The notes under the pieces were generated by a model. It did not search any database, had not been told where the DNA came from, and worked only from the letters and a program-made list of their open reading frames with translations. 64,000 bases of DNA from Saussurea involucrata (lineage: Eukaryota; Streptophyta; Magnoliopsida; Asterales; Asteraceae), in the NCBI GenBank assembly GCA_033807775.1, contig CM066315.1:5646501-5710500 (forward strand), given 5' to 3'. Each line of letters starts with the position of its first letter. The stretch's first letter is position 1. Positions 58,192-64,000 of the stretch are shown in pieces. The position numbers and the translations under genes were made by a program.

Positions 58192-58494
58192 GGCCATCCG
58201 TACCCGGCTCGGGATGAGCTCGGGATGGGATGCGGGTTCAGCGGGAATGGGCTACGGCATCAGCGGGATCAGCGATGCGGGATGGGATGCGGGTTCCCCA
58301 TCCCGTTTCATCCCGAAGAAAATGTGAGGAGGAGAGGTGGGTCCCAGGTGAGAAATGAGAGGGAGTGGGTTAGGGAGCGGGGTAAGGGTGTTTAGGGATT
58401 GTTAGGGATTGAGTGAGGGATGAGAGAAAAGCTGATGTGGCGCTGATGTGGAGCTGGAATCTTTGAAAGATTCCTGGATGGGGTACTGATGGCC
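58192..58494. mobile_element. Harbinger MITE, 303 bp, of the same family as 32061 and 45878
   Basis: Ends GGCCATCCGTACCC and GGGTACTGATGGCC, with TAA on both sides (58189-58191, 58495-58497). Subterminal GGGATGGGATGCGGGTT repeats and the GGTACTGATGGCC end are shared with the gene-carrying copies. No ORF. Confidence 0.85.
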
Positions 58495-58497
58495 TAA

Positions 58498-59140
58498 GAC
58501 TTGGGTCTGGGGATTTTCTTCAGAAGTCACCGGGTGGAGTCTTGCAAAATCACTAAATATTTTTCTGATTATTCTCCAATACCTCTGAGATCAGTCAACG
58601 TACACACAAATTACTTCAGACGCCCACGATTAAAAAAATTCAGTAAACAAATGTATTTCTTTATCTTGAATATTATTTATCAAAATTTTGTCTTCTTTGT
58701 TTAATTACAAAAAATGGAAGCTGCTTTTGAAATTAAGATTGTTGAACAAAAGAACAAGACGATTTAAACCAAGGGAAATTTATGTAGGGAATCCATGTCC
58801 CAAACTAAAGGGAAGACAACAAGGAGCATGAGATTCACATTTGGAAGCCATTCCTCTTTTGGTGTGTACGATTCCCTTTTATAGTTTTATATAATTCTCA
58901 CTTTAAACTCGTTAAGATCTGATAACCGGATAATTTAAAAACTAGGAAACTGAAAACTAACAAAAACCAAGGATTAACAAATTGTTTCGGTTTCGAATTT
59001 TAGGTACCTGTGGGTACCTGAACCGAAGCTTATATTATATTAGGCAACAACATATATATTTATGGTAATTATTATCATTCATTAATAATGATTGTGAGAT
59101 ATATGGAAGATGATTACGTTCATTAATTATGATCATGACT
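58498..59140. other. Gene-free stretch
   Basis: An open frame at 58501-58704 has no family resemblance. Nothing else recognised. Confidence 0.4.
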
Positions 59141-59143
59141 TTA

Positions 59144-59389
59144 GAGCATCTCCAATGGTATTTGATAATGACTTGATGAAAGACTTGATTTGGACTTGAG
59201 AATGACTTGAACATTGGAGATACAACTTGAAAAATGGTTTACTTCTCAAACGCTTGAGAATCCTCAAGTTGTTTGAAGAATTGTTGTGAGAGGCAAAGAG
59301 AGAGAAAGGGACAAAAAGGTGGGACCCACTATTTTTTGAATATTTTTTTTGATCAAGTCATTGAAATTGGGTTACCAATGTGGATGCCC
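59144..59389. mobile_element. Harbinger-type MITE (GAGCATCTCCAATGG ends)
   Basis: Left GAGCATCTCCAATGGTATT pairs with right ACCAATGTGGATGCCC; TTA flanks both sides (59141-59143, 59390-59392). 246 bp, no ORF. Confidence 0.75.
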
Positions 59390-59499
59390 TTAGATTAGGA
59401 AACATAATAAAATCAGGTATTTATTAGACTTGATGAACGACTAAGATTGGTTTGTATAGTTTGTACGAATTGCTTGGTTTGCAAAAGAAACGCACCCTA

Positions 59500-60746
59500 T
59501 CTATACATATAATAAATAAGTAACTAGCATGTCACGTGTCAACTTCTGGTGAGTCGACTTCAGTATTTTCCCGCCTAAACATGTATCTGGACACAGTTTA
59601 CATTATAAGTTCATTTAGCACACACACATTCACTACTCCTTAAATCTCTCCTTAATTCAATTTTTTTTAATTTATATGTTACATTTACTATCCTTATAAT
59701 TAGGTATGTAGTTTACTTTTAATCCCTTACTTTTTTATTTTTCATTTTAGACTCTTATCATATAAACATAAATAATGTATATGAACTAAAATGCATTAAA
59801 AATACATTTCTTTTTTTTTTACAAATTACATCATTGTAATCGTCTCGTCAATACCTTCGAAATGAGCTCAATATTGAATATTTTTGGATTTAATCATATT
59901 ATTAAATATCATGAACATGTACGAATTAATTTGTTGTATATCTCTTACATTATGTATTTTCATTTTACACCCTTATAATATTAAAAATACATAATCATAG
60001 TTTAACTAAAACATACTAATAAAAGCATTTTTTTACAAATTATATTATTACAATATTCTCGTCAATAATTTCAAAATAAGTTTATTATTGAATATTTTTT
60101 TAACTTAATAGTATTGTGAAATATCATAAATACGTATCAAGATTTTTCAAGAATGACGTACCGAGATTTTTTTTAAACTTGTACATTTTACGCTCTTATC
60201 TATATTTATCTATTATACTTCTTTAAAAATAATTTCAGTTACGGTTATTCTTGAATTTTTAAGAAGTTCAAATTTCAATACATCATGTACGAGTTTAAAA
60301 GCTTTAAAACCTCCAACGTTCAACATGATAATTAAAAACAAAATTATTTTTTATTTTTAAATTACAATTTATACCAATATAATTAGTTATTTAATTACTT
60401 TATATCCATTCTTCTTTCATTTTTCATTTTTCATTTTACATCCTTATCATATCAACATACATAAACTAAAATACATTAAACAAATATTTTTTTTATAAAT
60501 TATACCATTATAACCGTTTATCAAAACCTTCAAAATGAGCACAAATGTTATGGGTTTGAAGACCCCACTATCGAACGAATATTTTTCATTTTTTTGACCA
60601 ATCAACCATATTGATCTTTAATTTTATACATTTAATATGCGATTTAAAAGCGAATAAATATGAACATGAAACAAACATATTTTTTCGAATTCTCGGTTTT
60701 AGATTCAAAATACTTCGCGCCGCATCGCGCGCGGGTAGATATCTAG
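59500..60746 (+). mobile_element. Non-autonomous Helitron
   Basis: Starts TCTATACATATAATAAATAA after A, ends with a GC-rich hairpin region (CGCGCCGCATCGCGCGCG), a spacer and CTAG (60743-60746) before T. The first 400 bp are nearly identical to the Helitron at 34023-35308; the rest lacks helicase sequence and has its own 3' end. Confidence 0.8.
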
Positions 60747-61465
60747 TATATATAATATTTATTTGTTATTTTAACCTAAAGTTAAATTATCAGTAAAATT
60801 CTTTTATGTTTTGGTGTCAAACATTATTGTGGATGATTAAATTTTGTCGTCCAAATGCTCATCTATATATGCATGTAACAATGATGTATCTCAATCATAT
60901 CATATGGCATATTGTATTAATTTTTGTATGCATTTGGATTTGGTCGACATTGAAAATATTTTGACAAAAATACAATATAAAAATTCCATATTAGTTAGCA
61001 ATTCGATTGTGGAGCACATATGATACAATAATGGAAGGTCGTTCAGATTGCTTTAACGGGTTAACTTTGTATGCGTAGAAGGAAACGAAGACTTGTCTCA
61101 TTTATTGGTGTTGTAAAGTAAGAGGGAAAAGATATCCAATGATATGTATGATCGAACATTAGGATGAGATGCACCGAGATAAGATGAATCAGATCAATTC
61201 CCTTTTAAGCCGCAATTCATGGGAGGGTATTTGATTAAAAGTGATCAACGGTTTAAAAATGACACTTCTCACATGATCCTATGCAGAGGTGGAGTAACAT
61301 GCATGCGAGAAGTCGACCAACTTGCAAGAAATGTAGAGTAAAATCACATGTGATAGAATATGTCCAAAAGGACACGAGCAACTTGGTTAACGCAACCCAG
61401 GTCACATGACAACGTGTCAGCATTGCAATGGTTAATGGACGTAATCATCTCCTCGTTTAAAACCA

Positions 61466-61514
<49 letters not shown>

Positions 61515-62948
61515 GTGTTCATGTATTGTATGGTGTTTGATGCGATGGACATTCATGTGAAATAATTGCAACGGCCAACGGAAAGTGGGGACCTCTCCTA
61601 CTCATTTTAATTAATGTCGACCAACATACGTACATACCCAAACAAATTTATAAACCATTTTGGTGTCCCCTTACGATTAATTCCATCTATGAATTTCTTT
61701 TCTATCATTTCATTTTTATTATATTTAATCATAAAATTGAAGGTTTGAATAGATATTCATTATATTTAATAAAATACTTATTTTCAATAATTTTTATTGA
61801 TAAAAAATAATTATATATTATATATCTGTTTTAAATACAAATATTTATTCAAAGTTAGGGGCCGATTTACCAACTCTTTCCGGGTAAGTGTTGTCTCGGG
61901 TAAGTGTTGTCTCCGGTAAGTGCTATCCGGGTAAGAGTGTTTACGAAGTCTTTTTTGGTAAGTGCTTACCGACAAAAAATGACCATTTTAACTCTTTTAT
62001 AATTATATTCTAAATTAAATGTAATTATTTCTATTACAAATCATTTAAGGGAAGAAAAAAGCAAACTTTAACGACTTCTCCTTCCACTGAGCACTTTTGT
62101 GGGTTTTTATTAAATATATATATATTTAATAAAATATATTGATTTTTGAGTAAATTATGATTTTGTGGGTTTTTATTAAATACAAACCAAAGCCACTGGG
62201 TGCTTTCTTGTGGGTTTATTGGCCACTGTTTGTTTTGGTGAGTGGCTATGGTTTGTATTGTGAGCTCTTATTAATAATATTATCTCCTTGCTGTGCAAAA
62301 AAAACGATCGGCTGTAGAAAACCCTAATCGCAAAAAGGGCAAAGTGTGTAGAAACGAAATCTGACCCGGGTAAGCATGATTTTGGTGCTGGCTCGGTAAG
62401 ATCACAGTCAGCTTCTCGGTCAGATCTCGGTCAGATCCAGAACTTGGTAAACGCTCTGACTGCTGACCGGGTCAGATGTGCTGACCGAGTCAGCCCGGTC
62501 AGCAGCTAGTAAACAGCTCTCTCTTATTTTTTTGGTTTTAACATACTTTATAGTATTAAAAAAACACCTTCTAAATCTTTAAAATCTCAAATCTCTACTT
62601 TAAGATAATTGTTGAAAATGCTGCAAGGATATAAAGATAGTATAAAAACATCCTCTTTACTTGTTTTCTACTTAAGATATAAGATAAATCTACAATTAGG
62701 GGTGCACAAAAACTCGACCAGCCCAACCCTAAATAACCCAACTTAACCCAAACCGAAGTGACTTGATACTTAATCTAGTTGTAAACTCTTCAAATCGTAG
62801 ATACTAGATTGAAATTGTGTTTGAGCCATTTGAACCCAACCCAACTTGATGAACCCGATTTCTTTCTATACAATGAAATTAATATTATTGTTAAGTCCTT
62901 AATTATATATGGAAAGTAGACATTAGTCAAACCTGTAATTAGCTTTAG
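60747..62948. other. Gene-free AT-rich stretch with repeats
   Basis: Contains a MITE family B fragment (61165-61285), a (CT)n(TA)n microsatellite (61466-61508), a block with repeated TCCGGGTAAGTG/CTCGGTAAG and GGTCAGATC motifs (61870-62520), and a hAT-like left end TAGGGGTGCAC at about 62697 without a clear partner. Confidence 0.5.
61165..61285. mobile_element. MITE family B, truncated copy 4
   Basis: Inverse of the core of copies 1-3 (GATGAGATGCACCG, AATTCCCTTTTAAGCC, AATTCATGGGAGGG) plus one end CACTTCTCAC. The other terminus is missing. Confidence 0.5.
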
Positions 62949-62956
62949 TCATAATT

Positions 62957-63460
62957 CAAGGTGTGCAAAACCCGAATAATCCAAAATCCGAACCCGAACC
63001 GAAAGTTAGGTGTTTTTGCAATACCCGAATACCCCCGAAATCCGAAAATCCAAAACCCGACTTTTGGGGAATATTTGGGTTCGGGTTGGGTTTGATCTTT
63101 GGCCACCCGAAAACCCGAAATAATATAAATATATATTTTAAATGTTATATAAATATATTTGTTTATCTAATTATCTTTAGAAAATCGTAAATTATAGTCG
63201 GACGAAATGTTTTTAAAATTTTAAACTTATTTTCGGTTTCATCAATCTCTCGTTTAATTGAATTCATCTTCAAAATCAATTGAATTTATATTTTTTTTCT
63301 TATTATAATAATACCAGAACCCGACCGACATTAACCCGAAACCCGACCAACCTGAAATCCGAAACCTAAAGTTCGGGTCTTGATTTTCATATCCAAAATC
63401 CGATCGGGTTTTCCGTTTGTCCACGCCAACCCGCCCGACTCATCCGATGCACACCCCTAG
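62957..63460. mobile_element. hAT-type MITE
   Basis: Ends CAAGGTGTGCA and TGCACACCCCTAG with a perfect 8-bp target duplication TCATAATT (62949-62956 and 63461-63468). Subterminal arrays of ACCCGAA/TCCGAA repeats on one side and their complement-like CCGACC on the other. Confidence 0.85.
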
Positions 63461-63861
63461 TCATAATTGCATAACAATTTCAACTGTAATTTTACTTTTT
63501 TGTTTGCATGAACCTTTAACTTTCTTTTTTTAGTTTATTAGTCATTTTTTATGTTTTCATTTTGATTACTTCGTCTAAACACAATTGCTTAGCTATATTG
63601 TAAAATAATATACCAAAGTTTCAACCCAACCCGCATGGTTTTTGAGAGATTTTTCAAACCGCAAAGATTGAGTTGAGTTGTTTTCTATCTTTCCTTTCCT
63701 TTCCTTTTATATTTATATACTTATTTATGTGTCAAAAAATGTGTATCAAATTTTATGAAGTTAAAATGAGGCAGGTTTAAAGATATCATGAATAAAATTG
63801 AAATAAACAAAAAATAAAGAAGCAAATGCAAAAAGTATATGTCAAAACTACAACTAGAGAT

Positions 63862-64000
63862 TAGGGGTGTGCAAAACCCGAATAATCCGAAATCCGAACC
63901 CGAACCGAAATCTAGGTGTTTTTGCAATACCCGAATACCCCGAAATCCGAAACCCGACTTTTGGGGAAATATTTGGGTTCAAGTTGGGTTTGATCTTTGG
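63862..64000. mobile_element. Second hAT MITE copy, cut by the window end
   Basis: TTAGGGGTGTGCAAAACCCG followed by sequence nearly identical to 62960-63100 of the previous element. The right end is outside the window. Confidence 0.8.

Overview
The window is plant nuclear DNA: AT-rich, intron-bearing genes scattered through a dense, nested landscape of transposable elements. Element types (Ty1/copia, MULEs with 9-bp target duplications, PIF/Harbinger elements carrying a Myb-like ORF, Helitrons, tRNA-derived SINEs, a plant L1-type LINE, hAT MITEs) and two host genes point to a eudicot. A composite (Asteraceae-like) genome is my guess from the repeat flavour only, not proven.

Two ordinary host genes can be reconstructed exon by exon. 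(1) A DRM-type de novo DNA cytosine methyltransferase lies on the minus strand (8695-15099, 9 coding exons, about 582 aa). It has two UBA domains and the rearranged methyltransferase motif order. (2) A GH28 polygalacturonase lies on the plus strand (36682-41325, 9 exons, about 456 aa) with all four signature motifs. Both reading frames appear intact although their introns are loaded with MITEs, SINE pieces, TRIM and minisatellite repeats.

Layout: 1-4122 is the 3' part of a Ty1/copia element with its 3' LTR; 4123-8694 is gene-free; 8695-16169 is the DRM gene and its promoter; 16170-21138 is a complete MULE with a perfect 9-bp TSD, an intact two-exon transposase, a convergent second gene and a near-perfect 87-bp hairpin made from a captured MATH-domain gene fragment; 22241-27003 is a LINE 3' end invaded by a hAT element in its 3' UTR and by a second MULE family (PB1-like / SWIM / zf-GRF) in its poly-A tail; 27601-29574 is a probable reverse-strand Helitron; 30344-30535 is a SINE; 31571-35555 is a non-autonomous MULE (perfect TSD) that holds a Harbinger element and a Helitron, the latter hit by a SINE tail; 36607-41325 is the polygalacturonase; 43289-44707 is a Pack-MULE with a MATH fragment; 45878-47761 is a second Harbinger element; 49113-52894 is a dead sibling of the first MULE, broken by stops, a SINE and a deletion of its SWIM finger; about 53050-57231 is a non-coding LTR-type remnant with minisatellites, inserted in another MATH-carrying MULE relic; 58192-58494 is a Harbinger MITE; 59500-60746 is a Helitron; 62957-64000 holds hAT MITEs.

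The most unusual system is the MULE family that repeatedly carries pieces of a host MATH/TRAF-domain gene. In the intact autonomous-looking copy the piece has become a hairpin placed between two convergent genes, a design that could generate small RNAs against the host gene or the element itself. This is inference from structure. Small-RNA data would decide it.
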